This document shows positions 26,472 to 34,940 of a stretch of DNA of 64,000 bases, piece by piece. Under the pieces are notes generated by a model. It ran no database searches, was not told where the DNA came from, and worked only from the letters and a program-made list of their open reading frames with translations. A program made the translations under genes and the position numbers. How positions within the stretch are numbered: the first letter of the stretch is position 1; each line of letters begins with the position of its first letter. Source of the stretch: Arsenicibacter sp965247375 (GTDB lineage Bacteria; Bacteroidota; Bacteroidia; Cytophagales; Spirosomataceae); assembly GCA_965247375.1 (NCBI GenBank), contig CBDFHU010000145.1:1-64000 (forward strand). The letters run 5' to 3'.

Positions 26472-29400
26472 ATGGTAAAACCATTACGATCACGTTCTCT
26501 GCCACGCAGGATTGTGAGCTTGTCCACAACCCCACTGTTACTGGCATTATGCTGTACAGGGTTCTCCTACGCAGAAGGAACAGAGTTTAAAGAATTAGCC
26601 ATCAAAGCAACAACGGTTTCTGTTAACATGGTTGACAGAACAATTACCGGTAAAGTGACTGACGAAAGTAACGCGCCGCTGCCGGGTGTAAGTGTTGTTA
26701 TTAAAGGAACTACCAGAGGAGCTGTCACGGATCCAAACGGTCAGTATCGCTTAGATGTACCGGACGGGAATGTAACGCTTGTGTTCTCATTTGTAGGGTA
26801 TAAGGCACAGGAAGTACCGGTCGGTAACCAGTCTGCCATTAACCTGTCACTGCAGGCCGATAACAAGATGCTCGACGAAATCGTCGTCATTGGTTACGGT
26901 ACGCAGAAGAAGTCCGATTTGACGGGTGCGGTAGCCGGCGTGAAGCAGGCTCAGCTTCAGGAACGCCCTGCGGCTTCGCTGAACCAGGCGCTGGCAGGCC
27001 GTATGCCGGGTGTACAGGTAAATAATAACTCGGGTCGCCCCGGTGGCCGTACAACCGTACGTATCCGTGGTTTCAGCTCGATCAACTCGTCTAATAACCC
27101 GTTATATGTAGTCGATGGCGTGATGTTGCCACAGGGTAACCAGGCACAGTTCAGCTCGGCGATTGACTACATCAACCCGAATGACATCGTATCCATTGAG
27201 GTACTGAAGGACGCGTCATCGACAGCGATCTACGGTGCCCGTGGTGCCAACGGTGTTATCCTGGTAACTACGAAAAAAGGGAAAGCCGGTGAAGGTATGG
27301 TTACCTATAACGCCGATTTCAGCGTAAATACAATCGGACCAAACCGGCCGCGCGTATTGAATGCGAAAGAGTATCTGGCTACGGAAGATCTGGCTTACGC
27401 AAACATTAAGAAATATGACCCGGCTGGCTGGGCTGCGGGTAAGTATACAAGCTTAGATCCGATTGCCCGGAGAAAAGCATTCAGCCTTGCTCACCCTGGT
27501 GTATTTGATGCGAACCTGAACCCGTTATATGATACCGACTGGTTTAAGGAGACAACGCAGAATAAGCTGTCTCAAAACCATCAGTTAGGTTTCAGCGGTG
27601 GTAACGAACGGACACAATACTCGTTATCCCTGGGCTTCCGCGATGATCAGGGCCTGATCAAAACATCGTACATGAAACGCTATTCAGGCCGTTTCACAAT
27701 TGATGATCAGATCAAGAAATGGCTGAAAGTGGGTGGTACACTGAGCTACAACAATCAATCGGAAAACTTAGTCGATATTAATGACGCCGTTGCCCGTCAG
27801 ATTGTTGAAGATTTCCCGTTCCTGCCGGTTAAATATTCAGATGGTACATATGCCAGCAACCGCGATTACCCAAGTGCAGAAGGTACATTCAGTTCTATGC
27901 ACCGTCTGATGGATCGCCGGTATATTCTGAACACACAGACTACGCTGGGTAGCCTTTACAGCAACATCAACATTGCGAAAGGCCTTGAAATGCGTACAGT
28001 TCTGGGTGTTAATATTTTAACGCAGGAAAACAACGAATCGCAAACCCGTACGCTGAACCCTGGTCAGTTAGGCAACGCCGCTACCCGGAACCGTAAGGAA
28101 AGCTTCTGGTCACTGGAAAACTACCTGACCTATAACAAGCAGATTCGTGATAACCAGCACTTAACGGCTTTATTAGGTCTATCTTGGCAGGAAACCAACT
28201 TCTTCAGCATGGGGGCTACTGTTCAGAATTTTGCGACAGATTACTTCGGGTTTAATAACCTGGGTGCAGGTGCTACTAACCCGCAGGTTTCATCAAACGC
28301 ATCCCGTTTTGCCTTTAACTCATACTTTGGCCGGGTTAACTACAACCTGATGGAGAAGTATTTGTTTACGGTAACCGGTCGTATGGATGGTTCGTCGAAA
28401 TTCGGTGCTAACCACAAATATGCCTTCTTCCCGTCGGCAGCGTTTGCATGGCGTGTATCTGAAGAGAGCTTCCTGAAAAACAACAGCCTGATTTCGAATC
28501 TGAAATTACGGACAAGCTATGGTCTGACGGGTAACTCGGAAATTCCGCCGTATTCGTCACTGGCCCTGTTGAGCTCTAACTATGCCACGATTTATAACGA
28601 TACCCGCGTAGGTGGTACTGGTATTGACCGTCTGGCTAACCCGGATCTGCGCTGGGAAAAAACAGCTCAGGCTGACATCGGTGTTGAAGTCGGTATCCTG
28701 AAAGGCCGTGTAACTCTGGAAGCTGATTATTACTATCGTAAGACAACGGACATGCTTCTTGATGCACCGGTTCCACGTACGAGTGGTTACGGTACAATCC
28801 GCCGGAACGTAGGTTCGATGCAGAACCAAGGTTTTGAATTTGGTCTGAATACAGTGAATATTGACCGCGGCGGCTTTAACTGGAATACGTCGTTCAACCT
28901 GTCGCTGAACCGGAACAAAGTGCTTTCACTGGCAACGCCGTCGGATATCTTCAACGTAGGTGGTCCTAACTTTACTAACCCGACAAACGTGATTCGCGTA
29001 GGTGAGCCGGTAGGTTCATTCTGGGGTCTGACCCGTCTGGGTGTATGGAGCGAAGCTGAGCGCGAAGAGGCTGCTAAGTTTGCCAGCTACCGGAACAACC
29101 TGACGATGCTGCCAGGCGATATCAAGTATCTTGATGTCAACGGCGATAAGGCAATCACCGACGCTGACCGCAGTATCATCGGTAACGGCAGCCCTAAAGG
29201 CTGGGGTGCTATGACCAACTCATTCCGTTACAAAGGTTTCGATGCTACGCTGGAACTGCAGTTCATGTATGGTAACGACGTTATGCTGATGAACCTGCAC
29301 CCAAGTGAAGACCGTCAGGCGCTGGCCAATAGCTACTCATCGGTACTGAACGCATGGACACCGCAGAACCAGAATACCATGATTGCTGAAATCCGTGAAA

Positions 29401-29708
29401 CACGTGCCGGTTATGTAACCAACGTGGATAGCCACTGGATTAAAAACGGTTCGTTCCTGCGTGGCCGTAACCTGCTGGTTGGGTACACATTCCCAAGCGA
29501 GCTGACAAGCCGCCTGAAAATGAGCAAACTGCGGGTTTATGCCAGTGCACAGAACTTCTTCCTGTTAGTGGAAGATCCGATTGTTGGTGATCCGGAGGTA
29601 ACACCGACCAACCAGGGTGACGGCAACAGCGCGTTCTCTCAGGGTATGATCTGGCACAACTATCCGAAGCCTACAACCTACATGTTAGGTTTACAGGTTG
29701 CTTTCTAA
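26472..29708 (+). CDS. SusC/RagA-type TonB-dependent outer-membrane transporter
   Basis: 1078 residues. N-terminal signal (VSLSTTPLLLALCCTGFSYA), a carboxypeptidase-like beta-sandwich (RTITGKVTDESNAPLPGVSV), a TonB box/plug region (LDEIVVIGYGTQKKSDLTGA, then RIRGFSSINSSNNPLYVVDG), and a C-terminal 22-strand barrel ending in AF. No STN domain, so unlike the second SusC it is not wired to a FecR/sigma pair. It takes up a glycan or peptide together with the SusD partner 41 bases downstream. The upstream 230 bases (26240-26471) are AT-rich and should hold its promoter. No glycoside hydrolase is adjacent, so the ligand is unknown. Confidence 0.95.
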   Translation: MVKPLRSRSLPRRIVSLSTTPLLLALCCTGFSYAEGTEFKELAIKATTVSVNMVDRTITGKVTDESNAPLPGVSVVIKGTTRGAVTDPNGQYRLDVPDGNVTLVFSFVGYKAQEVPVGNQSAINLSLQADNKMLDEIVVIGYGTQKKSDLTGAVAGVKQAQLQERPAASLNQALAGRMPGVQVNNNSGRPGGRTTVRIRGFSSINSSNNPLYVVDGVMLPQGNQAQFSSAIDYINPNDIVSIEVLKDASSTAIYGARGANGVILVTTKKGKAGEGMVTYNADFSVNTIGPNRPRVLNAKEYLATEDLAYANIKKYDPAGWAAGKYTSLDPIARRKAFSLAHPGVFDANLNPLYDTDWFKETTQNKLSQNHQLGFSGGNERTQYSLSLGFRDDQGLIKTSYMKRYSGRFTIDDQIKKWLKVGGTLSYNNQSENLVDINDAVARQIVEDFPFLPVKYSDGTYASNRDYPSAEGTFSSMHRLMDRRYILNTQTTLGSLYSNINIAKGLEMRTVLGVNILTQENNESQTRTLNPGQLGNAATRNRKESFWSLENYLTYNKQIRDNQHLTALLGLSWQETNFFSMGATVQNFATDYFGFNNLGAGATNPQVSSNASRFAFNSYFGRVNYNLMEKYLFTVTGRMDGSSKFGANHKYAFFPSAAFAWRVSEESFLKNNSLISNLKLRTSYGLTGNSEIPPYSSLALLSSNYATIYNDTRVGGTGIDRLANPDLRWEKTAQADIGVEVGILKGRVTLEADYYYRKTTDMLLDAPVPRTSGYGTIRRNVGSMQNQGFEFGLNTVNIDRGGFNWNTSFNLSLNRNKVLSLATPSDIFNVGGPNFTNPTNVIRVGEPVGSFWGLTRLGVWSEAEREEAAKFASYRNNLTMLPGDIKYLDVNGDKAITDADRSIIGNGSPKGWGAMTNSFRYKGFDATLELQFMYGNDVMLMNLHPSEDRQALANSYSSVLNAWTPQNQNTMIAEIRETRAGYVTNVDSHWIKNGSFLRGRNLLVGYTFPSELTSRLKMSKLRVYASAQNFFLLVEDPIVGDPEVTPTNQGDGNSAFSQGMIWHNYPKPTTYMLGLQVAF

Positions 29709-29749
29709 TCGATCACGAAACTCATTAACGTTCAAAAGAGATTCTCAAC

Positions 29750-31312
29750 ATGAAGTTAAATATCATTAAACGAGCAGGTACTGCTGCCCTTTTCGGCGCT
29801 GTTTTGCTTGGACCTGTTGGCTGTACAGACTTTTTAGATGAACGCGCTCCATCTAACCTGACAACCTCAAGTTTCTATACCATTCCTGACCACGCAGAAG
29901 CAGGGCTGGCCTCGGTTTATGCAAGCATGCGTTTTATCGGTGATGGTGCAAACATTTTCTCCTCGAACTGGCAGCTTCTCGAAGCGATGACCGGAACGTC
30001 GACAACAGAGACAGCCCAGAACTCTGACCTTAACAACCTGTACAGTATGTCGCACGATGGAAATACAATCCACGTGGTGAACTACTGGAACGGTTTGTAT
30101 CGGGTAATTGCGCAGGCTAACCTGGTGCTGGATAAAGTTCCGGGGATTACGCCGATGGACGAAGCACAGAAAAAGAAAATTCTGGGAGAAGCTCGTTTTC
30201 TGCGTGCATGGGCTTACTTTACGGCCGTTCGCCTCTGGGGTGATATTCCGCTTGTGACTAAGCCTCAAACCGCTACGTCGGAAGATTTCCGTCCTGCGCG
30301 GGCTTCACAGGAAGAAATTTACAAGCTGATCGTAGAAGATCTGGTTGCAGCTGAGAGCGCAGGTCTGTCGTGGATGGATTTGAGCGGTCGTGCGAACCTG
30401 GCTGCGGTGAAAACCCAATTGTCAAAAGTATACCTGACAATGGCTGGCTTCCCGCTGAGCAAAGGAGCGTCACACTACAAACTGGCTGCTGATAAAGCAC
30501 TGGAAGTAATTACATACGCCAATGCTAACCCGGGCACTATCAACCTGTTCACAACCTATGAAGATGTACATAGCGAGCGGACAGAAAACCGGATTGAGCA
30601 CCTGTTCCAGCTTCAGTACAACGCAGTCGTAGCAAGCAATCCGATGGATAACTTCTACGGCAACTTTAAGCCGATCAACTACAACGGTCCTACAGGTACA
30701 GGTAGCTCAGTGCCAACTGCGTCATTCTACAACTCGTATGAGAAAGGTGACCTCCGGACAAAAGATCAGGATGGCTACTTCTATACCACGTACTTTACAA
30801 ATGGTACCGGTGCCCGTTTTGAACTGGGAGCTCCATACGTGTTTAAACACTTCAACCGGATTGCCAACGGAACGTCAGGTGTTGCCGGTACACGTCTGAA
30901 TAACCTCAACGTGCCGATGATCCGCTACGCAGAAACGCTGTTGCTGTATGCAGAAGCACAGAACGAAGTAGGCGGACCAAATCAGGCTGCTTATGATGCA
31001 TTGAAAAAAATCCGTGACCGTGCTCAGTTAGCTACACCTGCTTTAGGTACATTTAATCAGGCAAGCTTCCGTGAAGCTGTATGGCGTGAGCGGTGGTATG
31101 AGCTTTGCTACGAGCAGCTTACCTGGTTTGATATGGTTCGTTTACGCAAGGTATTCAACGAGAAAACAAAAGGCTTTGACAACTTTGTGGGCCACATTAA
31201 CCTGAGTACCAACAAAGCGCTGGAAGAGAAACACTTATTGCTTCCGTTGCCTCGTCAGGAAATGCTGAATAACCCGAATCTGAAACCTCAGAACCCTGGT
31301 TATCCAAATTAA
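29750..31312 (+). CDS. SusD/RagB-type surface lipoprotein
   Basis: 520 residues. Lipoprotein signal with lipobox GPVGC (near residue 25). It has the SusD/RagB helical scaffold: LYRVIAQANLVLDKVPGI, RFLRAWAYFTAVRLWGDIPL, and the C-terminal RAQLATPALGTFNQ then REAVWRERWYELCYEQLTWF, ending LLPLPRQEMLNNPNLKPQNP. It forms the lid of the SusC barrel and captures the ligand at the cell surface. Directly follows its susC and ends at a strong terminator. Confidence 0.95.
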   Translation: MKLNIIKRAGTAALFGAVLLGPVGCTDFLDERAPSNLTTSSFYTIPDHAEAGLASVYASMRFIGDGANIFSSNWQLLEAMTGTSTTETAQNSDLNNLYSMSHDGNTIHVVNYWNGLYRVIAQANLVLDKVPGITPMDEAQKKKILGEARFLRAWAYFTAVRLWGDIPLVTKPQTATSEDFRPARASQEEIYKLIVEDLVAAESAGLSWMDLSGRANLAAVKTQLSKVYLTMAGFPLSKGASHYKLAADKALEVITYANANPGTINLFTTYEDVHSERTENRIEHLFQLQYNAVVASNPMDNFYGNFKPINYNGPTGTGSSVPTASFYNSYEKGDLRTKDQDGYFYTTYFTNGTGARFELGAPYVFKHFNRIANGTSGVAGTRLNNLNVPMIRYAETLLLYAEAQNEVGGPNQAAYDALKKIRDRAQLATPALGTFNQASFREAVWRERWYELCYEQLTWFDMVRLRKVFNEKTKGFDNFVGHINLSTNKALEEKHLLLPLPRQEMLNNPNLKPQNPGYPN

Positions 31313-31338
31313 TTTCTAATCTGATAGGAAGGTTATTT

Positions 31339-31370
31339 ACCCGGCAGCTGATTCAGTTGCCGGGTTTTTT
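31339..31370 (+). terminator. Terminator of the SusC/SusD operon
   Basis: ACCCGGCAGCTG, loop ATT, CAGTTGCCGGGT, then TTTTT. 12-bp stem with one wobble pair, 26 bases after susD. Confidence 0.92.
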
Positions 31371-31452
31371 AGTGCTATTATGCCCCAGCTCGTTCCATAA
31401 AGCAGGGAACGAAACAGAGTGATTTCATCGTTATGAGATAGATACGGATGTA

Positions 31453-31610
31453 TTTGTTTAATCTTTTTGGCGAATGATTAAACAAAAAAGCCGACCCTTA
31501 TGTTAGTAGGGTAGCAATCGCATTCCCTGGGGCGGAAATGGCCACCCGCCCGACGGCTTGCATGTGTTGTACACAACCTTTGTAACGACATGCGAACTGA
31601 AAGTCAGTTC
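31453..31610 (+). ncRNA. Highly structured leader upstream of the PTPS-folE genes (candidate riboswitch or cis-regulatory RNA)
   Basis: Five consecutive hairpins or junction stems can be read: TTTGTTTAATC (31453-31463) with GATTAAACAAA (31476-31486); AAGCCG (31488-31493) with CGGCTT (31554-31559), enclosing ACCC/GGGT (31494-31497 and 31509-31512) and GGGCGG/CCGCCC (31530-31535 and 31546-31551); GCATGT (31560-31565) with ACATGC (31588-31593), with an inner GTTG/CAAC; and GAACTGA (31594-31600) with TCAGTTC (31604-31610). All stems are perfect. The last ends 11 bases before the ATG at 31622. It does not match the riboswitch consensuses I remember (THF, preQ1, cobalamin, SAM, TPP, ZTP). An independent small RNA is an alternative. 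Confidence 0.5.
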
Positions 31611-31621
31611 TGAACGAAAAC

Positions 31622-32122
31622 ATGAGTGAATCAAATCAGGCGGATACCAGCGGTAACCCACAACCTCTGGCACACGCCCCGGGAAAAGCTTTCTCTTTAC
31701 CGGATTCGCGCCCCAGGGTCGCAGTCTACCGGAAAGAACATTTTAATGCGGCACATCGGCTGAACAATCCGAACTGGTCAGACGAAAAAAACGAACGGGT
31801 CTATGGTAAGTGTAATAATTACAATTACCACGGCCATAACTATGATCTGATCCTACAGGTGACAGGTCCGGTGGATCCGGAAACCGGTTATGTAATGGAT
31901 ATGAAAGTCCTGAGCGACATAACCAAACAGTATGTGCTCGATCGGTTCGATCACAGAAATCTTAATCTGGATACCGAAGAGTTTAAGGATCTGAACCCGT
32001 CAGCCGAAAATATTGCTATCGTTATCTATCAAATTTTACGTGAGCAGCTGGATTCCTCGCTGGATCTCAAAATCAGACTTTATGAAACCGAACGGAATTT
32101 TGTTGAATACCCGGCCAATTAA
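31622..32122 (+). CDS. 6-pyruvoyl-tetrahydropterin synthase / 6-carboxytetrahydropterin synthase family
   Basis: 166 residues. After about 36 extra N-terminal residues of low complexity, the T-fold domain starts RVAVYRKEHFNAAHRL. Zinc ligands are in HFNAAHRL and NYHGHNY; the catalytic Cys is in YGKCNN; a DRFDHRNLN segment and the conserved Glu near YETERNF complete the site. The family converts dihydroneopterin triphosphate to 6-pyruvoyl-tetrahydropterin or (QueD) 6-carboxy-tetrahydropterin for queuosine. GTP cyclohydrolase I, which makes its substrate, overlaps it downstream, so both feed one pterin/7-deazaguanine route. The C-terminal half resembles the eukaryotic-like PTPS, so tetrahydrobiopterin-type use is possible. 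Confidence 0.85.
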   Translation: MSESNQADTSGNPQPLAHAPGKAFSLPDSRPRVAVYRKEHFNAAHRLNNPNWSDEKNERVYGKCNNYNYHGHNYDLILQVTGPVDPETGYVMDMKVLSDITKQYVLDRFDHRNLNLDTEEFKDLNPSAENIAIVIYQILREQLDSSLDLKIRLYETERNFVEYPAN

Positions 32123-32822
32123 CGGTAATGGCAAACATGCCGGCACTGAGTTTGCCGATGAACTTCATGCCGAGGAAATTGGCGAGTCACACGCTGCTAC
32201 GTCGATTGAAACGCCCATGCGTCCGGATGCGTTTGCGATGGACGATGATCATAAAATTGAACTCATTACGGAACACTTCCGGGAGATCATGAACATTCTC
32301 GGTCTTGACCTGACCGACGACAGCCTTAATGGCTCGCCGCGCCGTGTGGCTAAAATGTACGTGAAAGAGGCGTTCAGCGGACTGAATCCGGCCAATAAGC
32401 CAAAGCCAACCCTGTTTGATAACAAGTTCAAATACAACGAAATGCTGGTTGAGAAAGATATTCTGGTGCAATCGTACTGCGAACACCACTTTGTCCCGAT
32501 CATCGGCAAGGCACACGTTGCTTATATTTCGAGTGGTAAGGTTATCGGTTTGTCTAAGCTGAACCGGATTGTGCAGTATTATGCTAAACGTCCGCAGGTG
32601 CAGGAGCGTTTAACCGTCCAGATCGCCAATGAACTGAAAGATGTTCTGGAGACTGAGAACGTGGCTGTTATTATTGATGCCAAACACCTGTGCGTGTCAA
32701 CAAGGGGTGTTCGTGACGTACATAGTTCAACCGTTACGGCGGCCTACCACGGTAAGTTTGAAGAGGAAGCCACCCGCCAGGAATTTCTGCGGTATATTTC
32801 GGGTATGAACGCAACCTTGTAA
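32082..32822 (+). CDS. folE: GTP cyclohydrolase I (FolE)
   Basis: 246 residues if started at ATG 32082, which overlaps the PTPS gene by 41 bases; a TTG at 32103 is another candidate, and the ORF extends to 32013 without need. The stretch NGNGKHAGTEFADEL, conserved in related bacteria as I recall, begins at 32118, so the start must be upstream of it and in the overlap. The core shows NSPRR-like GSPRRVAKMYVKEAFSGL, SYCEHHFVPIIGKAHVAYI with the Zn-binding Cys and His, and HLCVSTRGVRD with the second Cys. It makes dihydroneopterin triphosphate from GTP, the first step of folate, biopterin and queuosine. Confidence 0.9.
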   Translation: MKPNGILLNTRPINGNGKHAGTEFADELHAEEIGESHAATSIETPMRPDAFAMDDDHKIELITEHFREIMNILGLDLTDDSLNGSPRRVAKMYVKEAFSGLNPANKPKPTLFDNKFKYNEMLVEKDILVQSYCEHHFVPIIGKAHVAYISSGKVIGLSKLNRIVQYYAKRPQVQERLTVQIANELKDVLETENVAVIIDAKHLCVSTRGVRDVHSSTVTAAYHGKFEEEATRQEFLRYISGMNATL

Positions 32823-32846
32823 GGAGATATTAGTTATTCTGATGAA

Positions 32847-32879
32847 GAAGGCTGCTGAGTTGAGCAGCCTTCTTTTTTT
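32847..32879 (+). terminator. Terminator of the PTPS-folE operon
   Basis: GAAGGCTGCT, loop GAGTTG, AGCAGCCTTC, then seven T. 24 bases after the folE stop. It spans the first codons of the longest downstream ORF, which shows that ORF's nominal start (32842) is not used. Confidence 0.92.
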
Positions 32880-32898
32880 CATGAAAACCATCTCCGTA

Positions 32899-33597
32899 AT
32901 GCAAGGAAAAACCATTTTTATTATCGGGGCCAGTTCCGGCATCGGCCATGCACTGGCCGTTACACTACAGGCAGCGGGAGCAACCCTGATTACGGCCGGT
33001 CGCCGCCAGCCGGAAGGGATTCAGTCTACTCACCTGAACTGGGATGTGACCCAACCACCCGAAAATCTGGCCGGTCAGCTGCCGGATATGCTCCACGGTC
33101 TTGTCTACTGCCCTGGCACCATTAATCTAAGGCCATTTCAGCGACTTTTGGTAACCGACTTTCAGAACGATCTTCAGGTAAATGTTCTGGGAGCGATTGC
33201 AGCGGTTCAGGCAGCGTTTCCGGCGTTGAAAAAAGCTAAGGGAGCCAGTGTGGTACTGTTCAGTACTGTAGCGGCGAAGTTGGGTATGAGCCTGCATTCA
33301 TCGGTTGGTGTCGCCAAATCGGCGGTTGAAGGCCTGACCAAATCATTAGCAGCAGAGTTTGCACCGTCGCAGGTCCGGGTCAATGCCGTCGCACCGTCGC
33401 TGACGGATACCCCGCTGGCACAGTTTCTATTGGGGGATGAAACAAAACGGGAAGCGGCCAACAAGCGCCATCCGCTGGGCCGTTTCGGCGCATCGGCTGA
33501 TATTGCCAACATGGCGGCCTTTCTGCTCTCCGATCAGGCGGCCTGGATAACCGGCCAGATTGTCGGGGTTGACGGTGGGATGGGCAGTGTAAAATAG
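32899..33597 (+). CDS. Short-chain dehydrogenase/reductase (SDR)
   Basis: 232 residues from MQGKTIFIIGASSGIG; ATG 32881 (six codons earlier) is an alternative, and ATG 32842 is excluded by the terminator. The NAD(P) motif is GASSGIG near residue 10; the catalytic part is FSTVAAKLGMSLHSSVGVAKSA, where the usual YxxxK appears as VGVAK, so the classical Tyr looks replaced by Val. The end (AAWITGQIVGVDGGMG) is standard for classical SDRs. Substrate unknown. Confidence 0.85.
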   Translation: MQGKTIFIIGASSGIGHALAVTLQAAGATLITAGRRQPEGIQSTHLNWDVTQPPENLAGQLPDMLHGLVYCPGTINLRPFQRLLVTDFQNDLQVNVLGAIAAVQAAFPALKKAKGASVVLFSTVAAKLGMSLHSSVGVAKSAVEGLTKSLAAEFAPSQVRVNAVAPSLTDTPLAQFLLGDETKREAANKRHPLGRFGASADIANMAAFLLSDQAAWITGQIVGVDGGMGSVK

Positions 33598-33608
33598 ACT
33601 GAAATACA

Positions 33609-33638
33609 AAGGGGAAGCGATCTGTTCTGCTTCCCCTT
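33609..33638. terminator. Hairpin between convergent SDR and TIM-barrel genes
   Basis: AAGGGGAAGC (33609-33618) pairs with GCTTCCCCTT (33629-33638), a 10-bp perfect stem with a 10-base loop, between two convergent stops. Confidence 0.75.
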
Positions 33639-33645
33639 GCATTCA

Positions 33646-34554
33646 TTATTTAAAGCGTTCAAGAAGCGCTTTCGTTTTTTTGATGCCTTCGTATTCGTCC
33701 AGCTTGTCGCCTTCGTATTCAATCCCGACATAACCTTTAAAGCCGCTGTCTTTCACGATTTTCATCATGCGGGTATAGTCGGTTTCGATGCAGTTGCCGC
33801 TTTCATCGAAATTATACGTTTTTGCCGAAACGCCTTTGGCAAATGCCATCAGTTCTTCGACTCCCTGATACCGGTCGTATTCGCTTTCGCAGCCGTCTTT
33901 TCCGCGACGCAGGCAGAAGTTCCCGAAGTCGGGCAGTGTGCCGACATTGGGCTTGTTAATATCTTTCATGACATCGGTGAGCCATGCTCCGTTTGACGAA
34001 TAACCGCCGTGGTTCTCAACAATCACATTGATACCCAGCGGCTGCGCAAATTCGCCCAGTTTACCAAGCCCTTCGACGGCCGCCCGTGCCACTTCAGTGC
34101 CTGAGCTAGTGCCGTATGCATTTACCCTGATGGTCTGGCAACCCAGGTATTTGGCGCATTCGACCCATTTTTTATGATTATCGACGGCTTGGTTTCGTTT
34201 TGCCGCATCGGTTTCGCCCAGACCACCCTCGCCGTCAATCATGATCAGGTGGTTTTTAATGCCGTTATCCTTACAGCGCTTCAGTAATTCGTTGAGGTAG
34301 GCTGTATCGTTTGCTTTGTCCTTAAAGAACTGGTTAACATATTCAACCGTCCGGATACCAAATTCCTTACGGGCGAGAACGGGAAAGTCGAGGTTAGTAA
34401 TTTTTTTGGCAAAAAGGGCTTTATGCAGCGACCATTCGGCCAGTGAAATCTCAAAAAAGCGTTTTTTTGCCGGTTCGGCAAAGGCCGTCAGGGATGGCGC
34501 AGCCGCCAGTATCAGCCCCGCCTGCTTAATAAAGGAGCGACGATCGGTAGTCAT
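33646..34554 (-). CDS. Tat-exported sugar phosphate isomerase/epimerase-like TIM-barrel protein
   Basis: 302 residues. Tat-type signal: TTDRRSFIKQAGLILAAAPS. The barrel matches the xylose-isomerase-like AP-endonuclease-2 fold: FGIRTVEYVNQFFKD, GIKNHLIMIDGEGGLG, GINVIVENHGGYSSNG with a metal-binding Glu-Asn, and KGYVGIEYEGDKLDEYEG near the end. Periplasmic members of this family often act on keto-sugars; together with the DUF1080 and GMC genes 10 kb away, a role in 3-keto sugar metabolism is possible but not shown. Confidence 0.85.
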   Translation of the reverse strand: MTTDRRSFIKQAGLILAAAPSLTAFAEPAKKRFFEISLAEWSLHKALFAKKITNLDFPVLARKEFGIRTVEYVNQFFKDKANDTAYLNELLKRCKDNGIKNHLIMIDGEGGLGETDAAKRNQAVDNHKKWVECAKYLGCQTIRVNAYGTSSGTEVARAAVEGLGKLGEFAQPLGINVIVENHGGYSSNGAWLTDVMKDINKPNVGTLPDFGNFCLRRGKDGCESEYDRYQGVEELMAFAKGVSAKTYNFDESGNCIETDYTRMMKIVKDSGFKGYVGIEYEGDKLDEYEGIKKTKALLERFK

Positions 34555-34825
34555 GTTGCTAAGGGGTTAAAGGGCGAAATCTACAAAATTCGGAGGATAT
34601 TCAAACGGATTTGGCTGACCTCAGTAGCAGGATTCACATTTACCGGCAGTTACAATAAACATATTTCCGGAAAAAGGAAGCAATCTGACTTTCTACATAA
34701 AAATTTTAAGCTTTTCTTGTCTTTATCAATTGCAAATTTTATTTTTATCGAAATATTTAAAAAAAATCTTATATACTTATAATTTTTTAAATATTCGGAT
34801 AATTCAGGTTGTATTCAATACTAGC
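34555..34825. other. AT-rich intergenic spacer
   Basis: Part of a 386-base gap. Positions 34690-34800 are extremely AT-rich (runs of A and T, for example TTTAAAAAAAATC). No ORF of coding character. It probably holds the promoter of the minus-strand TIM-barrel gene. I see no RNA gene in it. Confidence 0.45.
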
Positions 34826-34864
34826 AAAAAAGCCCTCATTCCCAGCGAATTTGAGGGCTTTTTT
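34826..34864. terminator. Terminator downstream of the CDF transporter gene
   Basis: A-run plus AGCCCTCA (34831-34838) pairs with TGAGGGCT (34852-34859) plus T-run. Symmetrical, so usable from both strands; on the minus strand it lies 77 bases after the CDF stop. Confidence 0.85.
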
Positions 34865-34940
34865 CTTTATGGACCAACCTCATAAACCCTCACAGCAGGT
34901 TTTATAAAGCAGGTGTACTGATTGTGCTATAACGGGTTTT

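Noticed and set aside
31453..31610. Leader as a known THF, preQ1, cobalamin, SAM, TPP or ZTP riboswitch
   Set aside because: The conserved sequence boxes of these classes, as I remember them, are not present.
32842..32881. SDR start at 32842
   Set aside because: The first codons form the folE terminator hairpin and T-run.
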